Shown piece after piece: positions 21,562 through 34,759 of a DNA stretch of 64,000 bases. Below the pieces are notes generated by a model that saw only the letters and a program-made list of their open reading frames with translations, had not been told where the DNA came from and searched no databases. Numbering within the stretch: the first letter of the stretch is position 1; every line of letters starts with the position of its first letter. The translations under genes were made by a program, and so were the position numbers. Source of the DNA: Fragum whitleyi (lineage: Eukaryota > Mollusca > Bivalvia > Cardiida > Cardiidae); the NCBI GenBank assembly GCA_948146395.1, contig OX411552.1:1722001-1786000 (forward strand), written 5' to 3'.

Positions 21562-21889
21562 TATGTTAAACCTTATCCAGTTGAACTCAGCATTTTTTAA
21601 AACAAAATGCCCAATTAGGGACATTTTATTAAGTCTGGCTAGAATTTAAACCAAAATGATTAAGAAGTAAAATGCAGGGAGTGTAGGCTAAGATCAGACC
21701 ACACTTCTGTCCAGGCTGACCCTAGTCTATACAATCTGCTAAAGCTTTGCATTCAGATGAAGTATGTCATGACCAGTAGAAACCTAACTATACAATGAAA
21801 TAAGACAATCATGGAAGTGTTAAAAACAAAGCTACAGATAGAGGGGGTATTTTAGAGTTCAAATGTAAATATTTTTCTACTGTTTGCTT

Positions 21890-21977
21890 GAAGCCTATGA
21901 TGTGGGTACTCATTGAAAATGTCTCAACGAAACAATGTTGAGACAATTTTCAAATGAGTACCCACACCATAGGGTTT
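21890..21977. repeat. Palindrome, 'GGGTACTCATT' family, second copy
   Basis: AAGCCTATGATGTGGGTACTC..GTCTCAAC / GTTGAGAC..GAGTACCCACACCATAGGGTTT. It shares its outer arm and the flanking ATCTTTATTTC with the palindrome at 8413-8487, but its inner arm (GTCTCAAC instead of GTCTTG) differs. Confidence 0.7.
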
Positions 21978-22227
21978 CATTGGGAAATAAAGATTGTAGA
22001 CTGGTTTTACCCCCTCTTATCTGGACCCCTGGTTAAAAATTTAGGTCAAACAGTGCAGATTGAACAGGGGTAATACTTTTTTATTTGGTGAATTTACTGA
22101 TTTAGATAGATTGACATTCTACCTTATACAACATATTTACATTTCAAATTCCTCTATATAAGCAGTCATAGAGACATTCCAATACAAGTGCCACACAACA
22201 ATCCTGAAGAAAAGAAATGGATTCTAA

Positions 22228-22436
22228 TTACATTACTTTTGATTTAGTTTTCCGACAAGAACTAGGTGTAAGGTGTTGCCCCGATTCTCCATTTTCACAT
22301 CTGTCTATCGTTTCGTGATTGTCTAAATCCTCAGGATCAACTGTGTCGATTACAATTAAAGGAATGTTGTTTGTGTTTGTTTCCTCAGAATTACCACATC
22401 CACTCTCACTTACACAGCAAACACAAATCTTAAAAT
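22228..22436 (-). CDS. Candidate terminal exon with acidic C-terminal tail
   Basis: From an acceptor-like ATGTACTGTAG, the frame runs FKICVCCVSESGCGNSEETN, then an acidic stretch (VIDTVDPEDLDNHETIDRCE) and SCRKTKSKVM to a TAA stop at 22228. An AATAAA signal on the same strand lies at 22080-22085, about 143 bp past the stop. Composition (Cys-rich start, acidic middle, basic end) looks like the cytosolic end of a membrane protein. If real, it would end a minus-strand gene lying to the right and separate from the CLC gene. A consensus donor (GTAAGTGAG) also lies inside it near 22422, which weakens the call. No family recognised. Confidence 0.33.
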
Positions 22437-22869
22437 CTACAGTACATGCATGCTTTTGGTGTATATGCATATTATCAGTGTCATCGATAATCAGGTAAAT
22501 ACTTTATTAAGTTAAAACTGTTACTTTCTAGTTCCACCCGTTTATTCGTCATTGCTTATTAGCTTTTTTAAAGCTTACACAATTGTCACAAAACCAAAGA
22601 TTTTATAAGTACAATCACAACTGTTCTACTTAGATTGTTTTTAAATCATTTTTTCAATTTTAAATGGTCTTGTCTCACACTAAAATATAGTTAAACTGAA
22701 TCCTGATGTTATCTCAATCTGAACTATTTAAATCCTTAATATAAACTATACTAAAGTGAAAGCACTAAGAAAATGCTAATAAGATCAATTTTATATGGTA
22801 TAAAAAAATATTGATATTTTTTTAAATGACTCCAATAATTAATTCATAGATACTAGAAATTCAATCAAA

Positions 22870-25800
22870 ACAAGCATTTGGAAGTATTGTATGGCAATAC
22901 CAAGTCCCCTACTGGATTTATAAATATATCCCTAGAGCAGTATCTTTTTTGGTGGAAAAGGTATAACTACCTCTTCAAAATATTAGTTGTATCAGATTTT
23001 ATGTATCAGCTCAAAATGTCCGAGGATAAAAAAAAATCCGGAAATTTCCTGGTAATTTTCTAGGTCCAGCATCCGTTTCTTCCACAAAAATCAATAGACC
23101 AAAACCAAATTCAAACTTGATCTGTAACTCATTGATGTGGACTCACATACCAAAAATCAGCTCAATATCTCCAAGGGTTAAGAAAAAAAGTCCGGAAAAC
23201 TGAAATTTCCTGGTAATTTCTAAGTCCAGCATCCATATCTTCAACAAAAATCAATGGACCGGAACCAAACTCGAACTCATTCTGTAACTCATTGATGCAG
23301 ACACACATACCAAAAATCAGCTCAATATCTCCATGGGTTAAGAAAATAAATTCTGGAAAACTGAATTTTCCTGGAAATTTTTTAAGTCCAGCATCCGTAT
23401 CTTCCACAAAATCAATGGACTGTAACCAAACTCAAACTTGTTCTGTAACTCATTGATGCGGACTTACATACCAAAAATCAGCTAAATATCTCCAAGGGTT
23501 AAGAAAAAATGTCTGGAAAACTGAAATTTCCTAGTAATTTTCTAAGTCCAGCATCCGTATTTTCCACAAAAATCAATGGACTGGAACCAAACACGAACTC
23601 GTTCTGTAACTCATTAATGCGGACGCACGCCAAAAATCAGCTCAATATCTCCATGGGTTAAGAAAAAAAGTCTGGAAAACTTTAATTTCCTGGTAATTTT
23701 CTAAGTCCAGCATCTGTATCTTCCACAAAAATCAATGGACCGGAACCAAACTCAAACTTGTTCTGTAACTCATTAATGCGGACTCACATACCAAAAATCA
23801 GCTCAATATCTCCAAGGGTTAAGAAAACAAGAGGGCCGTTGGCCTTGGGTTGCTCACCTGAGAAAAAAGCTTCATTACCTAGGTATGTCCATGCAACCAC
23901 AGAAAAAGAGATTTTCACTTATTCAATCAGTTAACATTTGAAATAATCCTCCCCCCCACCCCCCCTCTGCTCCTCCCCTGGTCTTTATTTATTTAAGCTT
24001 TTTTCATAAAAGATCTGTGATCAGCTAATCTATGCCAGATATACAGGCTGAGTCTGAGACTTTTAAAGTTTTCTTTAATGAGTTGATCAATCCATGTCAA
24101 ATATAAAGGCTGTAGGGATTCAAAATTCTCAACAAAGCACTCCCCCTCCCCCAAGATGCTCTACACCTGGTGAATCTGCAGTCATGATTTTAGCTAATTC
24201 AATTAATGTCCATATGCTGATCACCCATACCTATTTTCAAGTCTGTAGGACTCCTGGTTCATTAGAAGAAGTTTAAAGATTTAAAAAATGATCCGAAGTA
24301 GTACCCCCTCCCCAAGACACTCAGCACCTGGTGACCCTACAGTCATGATTTTAGCTATTTTTATTAATGTCAATATATTGATCACCCATGACAATTTTTA
24401 AGTCTGTAGGGTTCCTGATCCAGGAGAAGAATAAGGTAAAAGAATTCAAAATTGATCCAAAGTATTACCCCCTCCCCCCTGGTGCTCCACACCTGGTGAA
24501 TCTACAGTCATGATTTTAGCTATTTTTATAAAGGTCCATATGCTGATCATCCATGCCAATATTCAAATCTGTAGGGCTTCTGGTTCATTAGAAGATGAAA
24601 GTTAAAGTTAAAAAATTTTCACAAAAGTACTACCCCCTCCCCCCTGGTGCTCTGCACCTGGTGGCATTACAGTCATGATTTAAGCTATTTTTATTAATGT
24701 CAATATATTGATCACCCATGACAATTTTCAAGTCTGTAGGGTTCCTGATCCAGGAGAAGAATAAGGTTAAAGAATTCAAAATTGATCCTAAGTATTACCC
24801 CAACCCCCCTAATGCTCTGCATCTGGTGGCCCTACATTCATGATTTTAGGTATTTTATTTTAGATCAATATGCTTATCATCCATGCCAATATTGAAGTCT
24901 GTAGGGCTCCTGGTTCATTAGAAGATGAAGGTTAAAGTTAAAAAATTTTCACAAAAGTACTACCCCCTACCCCCTGGTGCTCTGCACCTGGTGGCATAAC
25001 AGTCATGATTTTAACTATTTTTATTAAGGTCTATGAGCTGATTCTCCGTGCCAATTTTCAAGTCTGTAGGGCTTGTGGTTCAGATGAAGAAGAAGGTTAA
25101 AGATTACAAAATTTTCACAAAAGTACTACCCTTTCCACCCTGGTGCTCCGCACCTGGTGAATCTACAGTCATGATTTTAGCTATTTTTATAAAGGTCCAT
25201 ATGCTGATCATCCATGCCAATATTCAAATCTGTCAGGCTCCTGGTTTAGAAGAAGAAGAAGGTTAAAGATTACAAAATTTTCTCAAAAGTACTACCCCCT
25301 CCCCCCTGGGCTCCGCACCTGGCAGCCCAACAGAATATGATTTTAGCTATTTTTATTAAGGTCTTTGAGCTGATCATCCATGCCAATTTTCAAGTCTGTA
25401 GGACTCCTAGTTCGGAAGAAAAAGAAGCTTAAAGATTACAAAATTTACCCAAAGTACTACCCCCTCCCCCCTGGTTCTCCACACCTTGTGGCCCAAAAGA
25501 TATGAATTTAGCTATTTTAATTCAGGTCTATGAACTGATCATCCATGTAAAGTTTTAAGTCTGTAGGACTACTGGTTGAGAAGAAGAAGAATTTTAAAGA
25601 TTTTCTTAAAATTTCACCTTTTGTTGCCATAGCAACCAGAGTTTTTCATGGATTTCAATTCTTTTAGCTATTTTTGAAGGGGACCACCTAAGCAACATTT
25701 CTGTAAAATTTGGTGTTAATTGGCCTAGTAGTTTAGGAGGAGATGTCGTTTAAAGAAATTGTTGACGGACGCCGGACGACGACCGACGACCAATGGACGG

Positions 25801-25973
25801 ACGCCGGGCGAAAGGTGATCACAATATCTCACATGAGCACTCCGTGCTCAGGTGAGCTAAAAAGTCCAGAAAACTGGAATCCGGACTGACAGACAGAGGG
25901 ACGGACAGACGGACAGACAGACGGACAGAGCGCAAACCTATAGCCTTTCGGCTTTCGCCGGAAGGGGACTAAT
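22870..25973 (+). mobile_element. HINE-like family F element, interrupted by a family B element
   Basis: Head ACAAGCATTTGGAAGTATTGTATGGCAATACC has a GTATTG-TATGG-CAATAC hairpin, then AAGTCCCCTACTGG. The core has five to six units of about 160 bp (CTAAGTCCAGCATCC, AACTCATT-ATGCGGAC, CAAAAATCAGCTCAATATCT). After the insertion at 23827-25861 come GTCCAGAAAACTGG, a GACGGACAGACAG tract and the tail GCCTTTCGGCTTTCGCCGGA then AGGGGACTAATAA. Tail CCGGAAGGGGACT pairs with head AGTCCCCTACTGG. Confidence 0.72.
23827..25861 (+). mobile_element. HINE-like family B element nested in family F
   Basis: Head ACAAGAGGGCCGTTGGCCTTGG then TTGCTCACCTGAG. About eleven core units of about 155 bp carry TACCCCCTCCCCCCTGGTGC, CAGTCATGATTTTAGCTATT and AAGTCTGTAGGG. 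Then a GACGGACGCCGGACGACG tract and the tail ACATGAGCACTCCGTGCTCA, GGTGAGCTAAA. Both junctions fall in the A-rich spacer of the family F unit, so ends are known to within a few bases. Plus-strand frames at 24094 and 25048 are core shadows. Confidence 0.78.
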
Positions 25974-26058
25974 AAAGAAGATAAATAATATAGTGTTATT
26001 ATAAATGTAATAAGCTTGCTGACTAAACTTATCAGAACAATTCCAATAATTATTACAA

Positions 26059-27277
26059 ACAAGAGGACCATGATGGCCCTATATCGCTCACCTGAATAAG
26101 TCACTCATAACTTGTCAACCATGTTATGAATACCAGAATTTAGGGTGGTTAAGTTTTGTTCTACTGCAATTTGATTTTTTTTTTAGATTTTCATAAATTT
26201 TCAACTTTTCTCTTAACCATGGCAAATTCTTTTAACAACTTTAGTAGACCTACATGTTAAGAACATCAATGCTAAGTTTAAAATTGATTGGCCTCATGGT
26301 TTAGGAGGAAAGAATTTGTTCTAAGATTTTGGTAATTTATGCCATTTTTAGCCTTTCCTTTACCATGGAAACAAGAGATTTAGAAGAAATCAAATTATTT
26401 TAACGACTTTTGAAAAGCTTCACCCAAGGATCATCCCTGCCAAGTTTCAGCTTGATTGGCCTAGTGTCCTTGGGTGAGAAGAATTTTTTCTTAGATTTTC
26501 AACCATTTTCAACCATTTTTCAGACATTCTGTTACCATGGCAACCACAGTTTTTAATGAAATTAAATTATTTTAACAACTTTTGAAGAGCTTCACCCAAG
26601 GATCATCCCTGCCAAGTTTCAGCTTGATTGGCCTAGTGGTTGGGGAGGAGAAAATTTTTTACTAAGATTTTCAGCCATTTTTCGGCCATTTTTCAGACAT
26701 TACATTACCATGGCAACCAGAATTTTTGATGAAATTTAATTATTTTAACACTCTTTGAAGAGCTTCGCCCAAGGACCATCCCTGCCAAGTTTTAGCTTGA
26801 TTGGCCTAGTGGTTTTAGAGGATAAGAATTTTTTCTAAGATTTTCAGCTATTTTCGGCCATTTTTCAGACTTACTGTTACCATGGAAACCAGAGTTATTA
26901 ATAAAAATAAATTCTTTTAACAACTTTGAAAGAGCTTCACCTAAGGAACATACCTACCTAGTTTCAGCTTGATTGGCCTAGTGGTTGGGGAGGAGAAGAA
27001 TTTTTTCTAAGCTTTTCGGCCATTTTGGGCCTTTATGTAATCATGGCAACCAGAATTTTTGAGGAATTTAATTTCTTTAAACAACTTTTAAAGAGCTTCA
27101 CCCAAGGAACATCCCTGCAAAGTTTCAGCTTGATTGGCCTGGTAGTTTAGGAGGAGAAGATGTTTAAAGAAATTGTTGACGGACGGACGGACAGACGGAC
27201 AGACAGACTGATGGACGGCTGATGGTGAGTGATCACAATAGCTCACCTTGAGCACTTTGTGCTCAGGTGAGCTAAAA
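26059..27277 (+). mobile_element. HINE-like family B element, complete
   Basis: Head ACAAGAGGACCATGATGGCC has a GGaCCAT-g-ATGGcCC hairpin, then CGCTCACCTGAATAAG. About six core units of about 170 bp carry CCAAGGATCATCCCTGCCAA, TTTCAGCTTGATTGGCCTAG and TTACCATGGCAACCAG. A (GGAC)n/(AGAC)n tract precedes the tail GCTCACCTTGAGCACTTTGT, GCTCAGGTGAGCTAAAAA. Tail TCAGGTGAGC is the exact complement of head GCTCACCTGA. Confidence 0.78.
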
Positions 27278-28329
27278 ACACTCAATTGCAGTACACGATG
27301 CAATAGCTCAGCACAAAACAGTTGTAACTCATAGACAGTAACAACGGTTTTACGCAGAGCTATTGATATTTGTTCAATGTATAACAAAGCTTGCAATCAA
27401 CATGTCTACACTAGGTACATTAACACTGATTTCACAATTCTATCCAGCACATCACATTGTCACAATAACAATTTATGTTCCAAATCATTTTATGACATAA
27501 ATACTTAATAAATCACAAGATATTTTATTTTACAACATTCTTCATATTTACTGAGTTAAGAAGAGTGTTTTTCCTTATTTCATTACACTTGCTTTAGAAC
27601 ATGTTTGTTTCCGAAATTTGAGAAAGCTGTGATTAAGATAATGGTAGGGATTGTCAGGACCTAGTTACATGCCCATTGATGGAGTTTCAACAATCATGGA
27701 GTGACAGCGTTTGGTACTAAATGTCAGTTTGATGGGAATAACTACACTATCCAAGATACAATCTCCTTGTTAATTCACTTGAGAGCAACAATTTTGTCAC
27801 AAAATAAATTTCTACTAAGTTTTTTTCTTCAAATTGGTAGCATTATACATTATAGAGTTCACCGCCATATAAGTTAATGGATTTTAAGTCTTGAGGACTC
27901 GACCTAGAATCCTTGAACAAGAACAGTGAACACTATGATGTGAAAGAAAAAGCTCATCACATTTTTTGTCAATTATCATCATTTGAGCCTGTGCATGCGT
28001 TTCCAACAATTTGAATTTTTCATGAGGTGCAAACATTGGGTAGCGTAGAAAGCCACATACTGTAAATATATAATTACCTGATGGTCGAAACATACTTTGA
28101 GATCTTATCTATCTACTAAACGCATAGAAAGACTCTAGACAGACTGTGCAGACGCACAGACTGGTCAGAGTCTTTACTTTGTGCATATTTGAAATTGATG
28201 GAAATCTCAAGCACAGACTCTTTAAATGATTTTGGATTAGAAACTTAAGTGTACCACCTATTAGAGCTCGATTTTTGCTGTAAATAATTGTACATGTACA
28301 CTTATACTTTAGTTTTCTTTGGCAAAAAA
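27278..28329. other. Unique AT-rich sequence, no supported exon
   Basis: A minus-strand frame at 27884-28093 (MFRPSG..) has a CAG|GTAATT donor-like site after its fifth codon and could be a first coding exon, but nothing else supports it. The minus-strand frame 28109-28363 shows no motif. No repeat family recognised. Confidence 0.3.
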
Positions 28330-29510
28330 ACAAGAGTGCCATAGTCACAGTATACGCCACCACTTTGCTGCTGTTTCACAAAAATAATTGTAGACACTAC
28401 TTATTTTGACAAAACCAAATACAAAACATTTGCAGTCTACCTTTTTAAATTGTCAAGTTTAATCTGTTTGTTATGATTGATTGGGTTAAACGCCTCTTTA
28501 AACTCATAATAATAATAAACAAGAACTTTGACATGAAGGCTCCTTTTTCCATGATGTGGCTTAAATTCACTTAACTGCAACAACATGCACAAATTCAGGT
28601 AAATATTGTAGAAATCACTTTAAAATAAGTCCATAAATAAAGGAGGAGTTGCGTTCACAAGAATTTTTTCAAGAATTTCCTTTTTTCCATGATACTGCTA
28701 AAATTCATCAAACCACGACAATATCAGCTTGTTCAGGTGACTAGGAACATTTTGTGAAAGATTTATCTAAATCATTCCATTAATGGAGGTAAGTTGCATT
28801 CACAAGCATTTTAACATGGAGATCCCTATTTTCACGACCCGGCTAAAATTCACCACACAGCATTAATATGCACTAGGACAGGTGACTAGGAACATTTTGT
28901 GAAAGTTTCATCAGAATCGGTCCATAAATGGAGGAGTTCAAAATATTTTTAAATGAAGGCCCCTTTTTCCATGACGCAACTGAAATTCACCAAATTGTGA
29001 CAAAGTGCCCTAGGTCAGGTGACTAGAAATATTTGTCAAAGTTTCATCAAAATCATTCCATAAATGAGGAAGGAGTTGCGTTCACAAGTTTTTTTACATG
29101 AAGGCCCCTTTTTTCACAACGCCGCTAAAATTCACAAAATACTGACTTAAATTTAGGTGCAAGGTCAAGTGACTAGTATCATTTTGAGAACGTTTAATCC
29201 AAATCGGTCCAAAAATGATGGAGGAGTTGTGTTAATAAGATTTTTTAAATGAAGGCCTATTTTTCCATGATGCGGCTGAAATTCACCAAACCATGATATT
29301 ATGCACATGGTCAGGTGACTAGAAACATTCTGTGAAAGTTTCATTCAAATTGGTCAATAAATGAGGGAGGAGTTGCGCTCACAAGAAAAGTGGATGTACC
29401 TACATAGTACATACAGACAGACAGATGGACAGACGGAAGGATGGATGGACAGACAGACAGACAGAGAAGATGACACCAATATACAACCCCCTCCAGCAGC
29501 GTATAGAAAT
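28330..29510 (+). mobile_element. HINE-like family D element
   Basis: Head ACAAGAGTGCCATAGTCAC is followed by AGTATACGCCACCAC. About six core units of 150-160 bp carry CATGAAGGCCCCTTTTTCCA, GGCTAAAATTCACCAAA, GGTGACTAGGAACATTTTGT and ATAAATG-AGGAGTTGCGTTCAC. A (GACA)n/(GATG)n tract near 29415-29470 precedes the tail CCTCCAGCAGCGTATAGAAAT. Tail GCGTATA pairs with head TATACGC. The plus-strand frame 29361-29543 is a microsatellite artefact. Confidence 0.7.
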
Positions 29511-30772
29511 ATCAAAATGCATTTAGATGCCAAATTTTATTAAATAAACAATTCCTTCTTTTATGGGATTAATTTGGTGTTTTAGAAAGCCCTTACCATG
29601 ATTATTCCAAAAACATTGAACTTCCACTTACTTTCCAGAAAAGTTAGACCATCAAAAAGTAGTGCCAAATAACTTTTTAATCAGACAAACTTTTGAAGTA
29701 GTTCCAATTAAGGCAAAAAAGTTTTCAGATTGCAATGAAGTTTTATCATTAGATTTGTTTGTTAATGTTTTATCTGCAGAAAATCTACCAACAGCCAACC
29801 TTACTCAATACGGGATATTTACATAAAAAAAAAAAAAAAAAAAAATGTTTATGAAAATCTTGAAATGTACATAGACTAGACTTAGAAATTAAAAGCTTTA
29901 AAGTGTATAGAATTTAAGGTAATGACTGAATGACTTTAAGAGGAAATCCAAATTATTCTGTTACCTACGGTATCCATTATTTCAACCCCTGTTTTGGGTA
30001 TTTAGATTGGGGTTTTTTGTGATTCTAATTAGTGCCTACAACAAAAAGTTAGAATAATAGTGAAATTTCATTAATTTTTGCTTGATAACAATAACCAACA
30101 CAATTAATTTTTTTTCTGAGTCATTTATGGGTTTTTTCGTCCACTCTGAAATACTCGTTTACAAGACCTATTGATATACTCTTCATTTAATATAAACTTG
30201 CACTTTTTCCAAATAGCTTAATATTGATATTCAAAGATCTCTTTCTATCTCTTTTATTTATATTTTTTGTTAAATCATCCTGAAATACCAGAGAGAGCAT
30301 AATTTTAAATGTTTCACAATAAACACATACACACAACAAAATTAATTGAACACTCAATTAGACTGGCTATCCAATCAGTAACTCCTAATTAACGACTATC
30401 CAATTCGTATTCTGTTGAAAATGGTGAAACACCATGCATGTTCTCGTAGGTAACACAACACTTGCATTATCAATTAATTCTGCTTGTCTACAGGAACAGA
30501 GTTTTTTTACAGCCTTTTTTACACCCTCTTTCTCTACTAGTCCTATAGGTTTAAGTTATATATTGCATTGTTTTCTGACATCATAAAAAGTATTTTTGTA
30601 TTCAGAAATAAGTTCTTCTCTCTTGAAGGTGATAATAGAAATAGCAAATTTGAAAGATTCTGAAAGAAAAACATTTATTGTGATTATATACATATAATAA
30701 GAATTAGTTTTATAAAATGTTCATTATGAAGATCAGTTAGATCTATATTCTCATATACTACAGTATTATGAT
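29511..30772. other. AT-rich spacer with poly-A, no recognised feature
   Basis: Contains an uninterrupted A tract at about 29825-29845. No exon, RNA gene or known repeat is visible. Confidence 0.4.
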
Positions 30773-32859
30773 TAGCGTATTTATTCTAATAATCGCCCGG
30801 GCGTTTATTAGAAAAGTCATGTTCGACGCAGTTGGGGGTGGGCGTTTATTGGAGGTATTCTGTTGGGCAATAACTCAAACTTACTATGTACGGACCTACA
30901 ATGTCCCTAAACAATGATAATGTGATACGTATCTGATTAATACAAAATAAATTTCCAAAAAATGAGGAACAGAGACGCATAATAATGACACTACTCGGAC
31001 CTCGCAGTTTGCCCATTGTCACCGTTTTTCAATAAACAGAGAGACACGCTGCTTTACATAACATCGCTTTGAAACCTAGGGAATCTCGCGAATGTACAAT
31101 GTATTTATATTCTGCTATCATAAAACAATGGAATAAATTGTAAGTTAATTGATCATTAAATAGCTAAAGAATTCCCTCTCTGATACGGTGCCCGAAAAAA
31201 CTAAAACTGTCGACATCGGCAAGTGATAACGCCGACGACATTGCTGTTCTGTTCAGATTTTGAAACTTAAGCTAGACCGTCGATCGTAGTGTTCAATAAA
31301 TAATTCTCCAGTTTCAGAAAATTGTATTATTCTTCGTTTTCTTAGATTAGAATATACCGCATATCGCGGTCATGATTTCAAAGGATCGTAACTACATCCG
31401 ATCATAGTAGTTGCACGCACTTATTTCAATATTCACTTCGTATTTCAATTTCAACCTATTAGTCTATGAGCCAGAATGGGTTTTGTTCCCCCCCCAGGGG
31501 GAATTTTATAGACCATATTTTTCTGAAAGCCCATGGTATGTAGAACATTTTGAGACATGTTAGCACTCTGGCGAGTGGGGCTTTTGTAAGATACGTTACT
31601 TTAAAGTAGCACACCCCACAAAATTTTGAAAATAAATTTTAAAAGAGTACCCAAAAAACTGACAAAAAGTTGACTTTTTATACATATATTTGTGTTGCTG
31701 ATTAACTGTAGGGTCCATTTCTGGAATTTTTTGAAAAATCTGGTCATCTTAAGAGTCGTGATATTGCAGTAAAATACGTTACCCTTAAATTTCATAGAAA
31801 ACTATTAATAAAGAAATAAATTGTCTATCCCTACCTCACTGGGAATTTTGTTAACAGTGTTTGTTTGATAGCCCATGGTATATAGAACATTTTGAGACTT
31901 GTTAGCACTCTGACAGGTGGGGCTTTAGTGAGATACGTTACCTCAAAGTTAATTACCCATCAAATTTTCAAGACAAGATTTTAGGTTTGTATAGTGAAAA
32001 GATGAGTCAAAATGACCAGAAGTGATCTTTAAATACCAAAATTTATGTTGCTGAATGTATGTAGATCAAATTCATAGTAATACTTTGTAAATAAATCCCC
32101 CTTACAGACATGATATGGAAGTAAAATACGTTACTTTTGAATTTCAAAGAAAGGCACATAGATAGAAATGATTTTTCCATATCTGCCCCATTGGGAAGAT
32201 TGTTAACAATGCTTTTCTAGAAGCCTATGCAATATTGAACACTTTGAAACTTGTTAGCAGTCTGGCCACTTGGGCAAATGCGAGATACGTTACTTTAAAG
32301 AAACCAACCCATAAATTTGTCATATAACAATTTTAGATGTATGTTTTAATATAGAAATAAGCTGTAATTTAGTAAAAAAATTAAATGATATTGTGTTTTG
32401 TTAATGATATTTGTGATTCTGAAGATATTTGAAGCCCATTTATTTTATGACTTGAAAAATATAACCCATACAAGCAATGCATAGGAGTAAAATATGTTAC
32501 ATTTAAATTTCAATTTAATGTATTCAAAAGAAATGTTACATTCATCAATCATCTACTTAATGTTTTGTTAACTGTGTTTTTCTATAAGCTTCTTGTCTTT
32601 GGGAGATTTGTTTATGCATCTGGCCATCAACCTATTTGCAAAATACGTTACTCTAAAGTAACCAATTTACCAATCATTTATCAAAGGCTTTTTCATATCT
32701 CAACCGACTGCAATTGTTGTAAAATCCCTCATTGTATAAATCAACTATCAACCATAACTGTTTAAAGTATATTTTAGGTATCAATATAAATTTTAATCAT
32801 TTAAAGAATCATTGTGGTTTTAAAAGCGTGAAAAATATGTTACCACTTATTTATAGGTA

Positions 32860-34715
32860 CACTGCAACTCCATTATAACGAAATCTGTTAGAGCGCTAAA
32901 TCCATTATAACGCGGGGTCCGCTTGGCTCCCGAAATTTGGGGGGGTCGACCATTTTGGGATGCTGCGGCGATGTTACCCGATCCGCCGTTAACGAAGTCA
33001 AGTTGATCGCGATTTTAGATCGAAGGGTGAAAACACTAAGATAGAAATCGATATTGAGCGAAGCCAGGTAAATCAATACAATTGTTTTTCACACCTCCCG
33101 CAGGGCAGTGGTGGTGATAAATGCCCCAGGTCAGAGAGAAATTGCTAATTTGATGGCTGGCAAACGTATAGTTTATATATCACTACCGCTGGAGTACCAA
33201 ACTCACGAGTAAAACAATCACATCCTTTCCTAACCCCAAACTGCTATCTCACTTAGGTCTACGATTTTTAACCCATGGATGAGTGACTTATAGTCAGAAA
33301 GAATGAGTGCCGCCGTCAGACATACACAGAATCCCAATATTGACAGTCCGGCGCGCTACCAACTGCTCTTCGTCGACGGCAGGGACGCAATTGAACACCA
33401 AAAAGTCTAGCTCGCATGCGATTAAATCCAAGTAAATAAATTTCCGAAGAAGCCGTGTTTTCGCAAAATGAGCTAATCTAGTTTTATATTCTCAAATCTT
33501 GAACATTTACCGCCGTTGACAAACGATTCAAAAAGCGACTCGCCCCTTACCCAATTTATTGGTTTATTACCTCCCTTTGCCGATCCCGTTGAACTTTTCT
33601 TATAAATATTACTTTTTTTGTACATATATGATAAAATTTTGTTTCTTTTTCATTAAACGTATTCATATTATAGTCATGTTTTACAGGGTTTGAAAATTCA
33701 AAGCCTGATTGAATTATTATCGTTGATTCTTATCTCTCACTAAATAGACATTAATGGAGTTTTAAACAGGAAGCTATATATAAACCTATATTTCCCTGTT
33801 GATGTGTCAAACAAAGAAACTTAAAATGGCGCGAAACTGATTGTGACCGCGTCGCTTCGCATTTGTCTGGACTTTCTTTCCTAACAATAAACTGTTCTCT
33901 TAATCAAAGCCGTGAATTATCATCTTGTCAAACCCCGAGTTACGAACTTTTAACTGATACGCTTTTCGAGAAGAAGATAATACCCCTTGCCTCGAGAAGA
34001 TGATTTTTGCAAACCAGCGATTCAAATGTCGTAACAACAGATTCATTTAATTGAATTTACGGCATTTTTTCTCGCTCACCGAAGAATGCGGTCCTGCACT
34101 CTGAGAGATTCGATTACTTTGGTATATTTTCGATCGGACGTAGGGTATTATTTATTTTGATTGCGGAGATAATTATTTTCTCCTTTTTTCCAGAAGACAA
34201 CATTTAAAATATGAAATTCGTTGATCTTATGAAACTTTATGGATTTTACTAACTTTATCCTTTTGAGATCGTCGTTATCGGTGTTTCTCAGCTGCCAGGC
34301 GGGTAGGCCTTAGAAATCGGGATTCAGAGAATTGATAGGAAACAAACAAACTAACTAGATTACCTTACCAAAGATAGTTTTGTTTAGCTTGGGGACAACA
34401 AAATGATCTTAAAATAAAAAATATCAAAGTAATAAGCCTCGTTTGTTCTTCAAATCATTGCCGAGTTTTAAAAATATAAAATGCGATGGCCTAAATATGT
34501 ACATGAATAGGCCTATTTAGATATCCGATATCGTTATCAATATTGACCCTGTGTTTGTTACGTTTCCGCGGTACGTTATTGTTCACCGCGGGAGAGGGGG
34601 GGGGGGGGGGAATCGGCGGCGGCAGGGGGGGTACAGCGTTATAGCAAATACATCCACTTCTTCCGCTGTTTTATTTCTTGGACCCCGACCACAGCGTTTT
34701 AATGGAGTTGCAGTG
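32860..34715. mobile_element. TA-flanked TIR transposon, pogo-like, nested
   Basis: The left end CACTGCAACTCCATTATAAC and right end (reverse complement CACTGCAACTCCATTAAAAC) are flanked by TA at 32858-32859 and 34716-34717. A second CCATTATAACGCGGG block lies just inside the left end. The interior (1.86 kb) has higher GC than its surroundings, contains a SINE fragment (33190-33385) and a G-rich run at 34593-34630, and shows no transposase. It lies within the TACGTTAC element. Confidence 0.78.
33190..33385 (-). repeat. SINE fragment (tRNA-derived family)
   Basis: CACATCCTTTCCTAACCC, CACTTAGGTCTACGATT, AGAAAGAATGAGTGCCGCCG and GACAGTCCGGCGCGCTACCA match the SINE at 53085-53360 in the same orientation. 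The 3' portion beyond about 33190 is missing. Confidence 0.65.
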
Positions 34716-34759
34716 TATAATTATTATTGAGCCGCTATCATAGTTTAAGGAAATGCACG

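Noticed and set aside
29600..29640. Donor-like GTAAGT/GTAAGG pair on the minus strand
   Set aside because: All frames upstream contain stops close to the site; no exon can be drawn.
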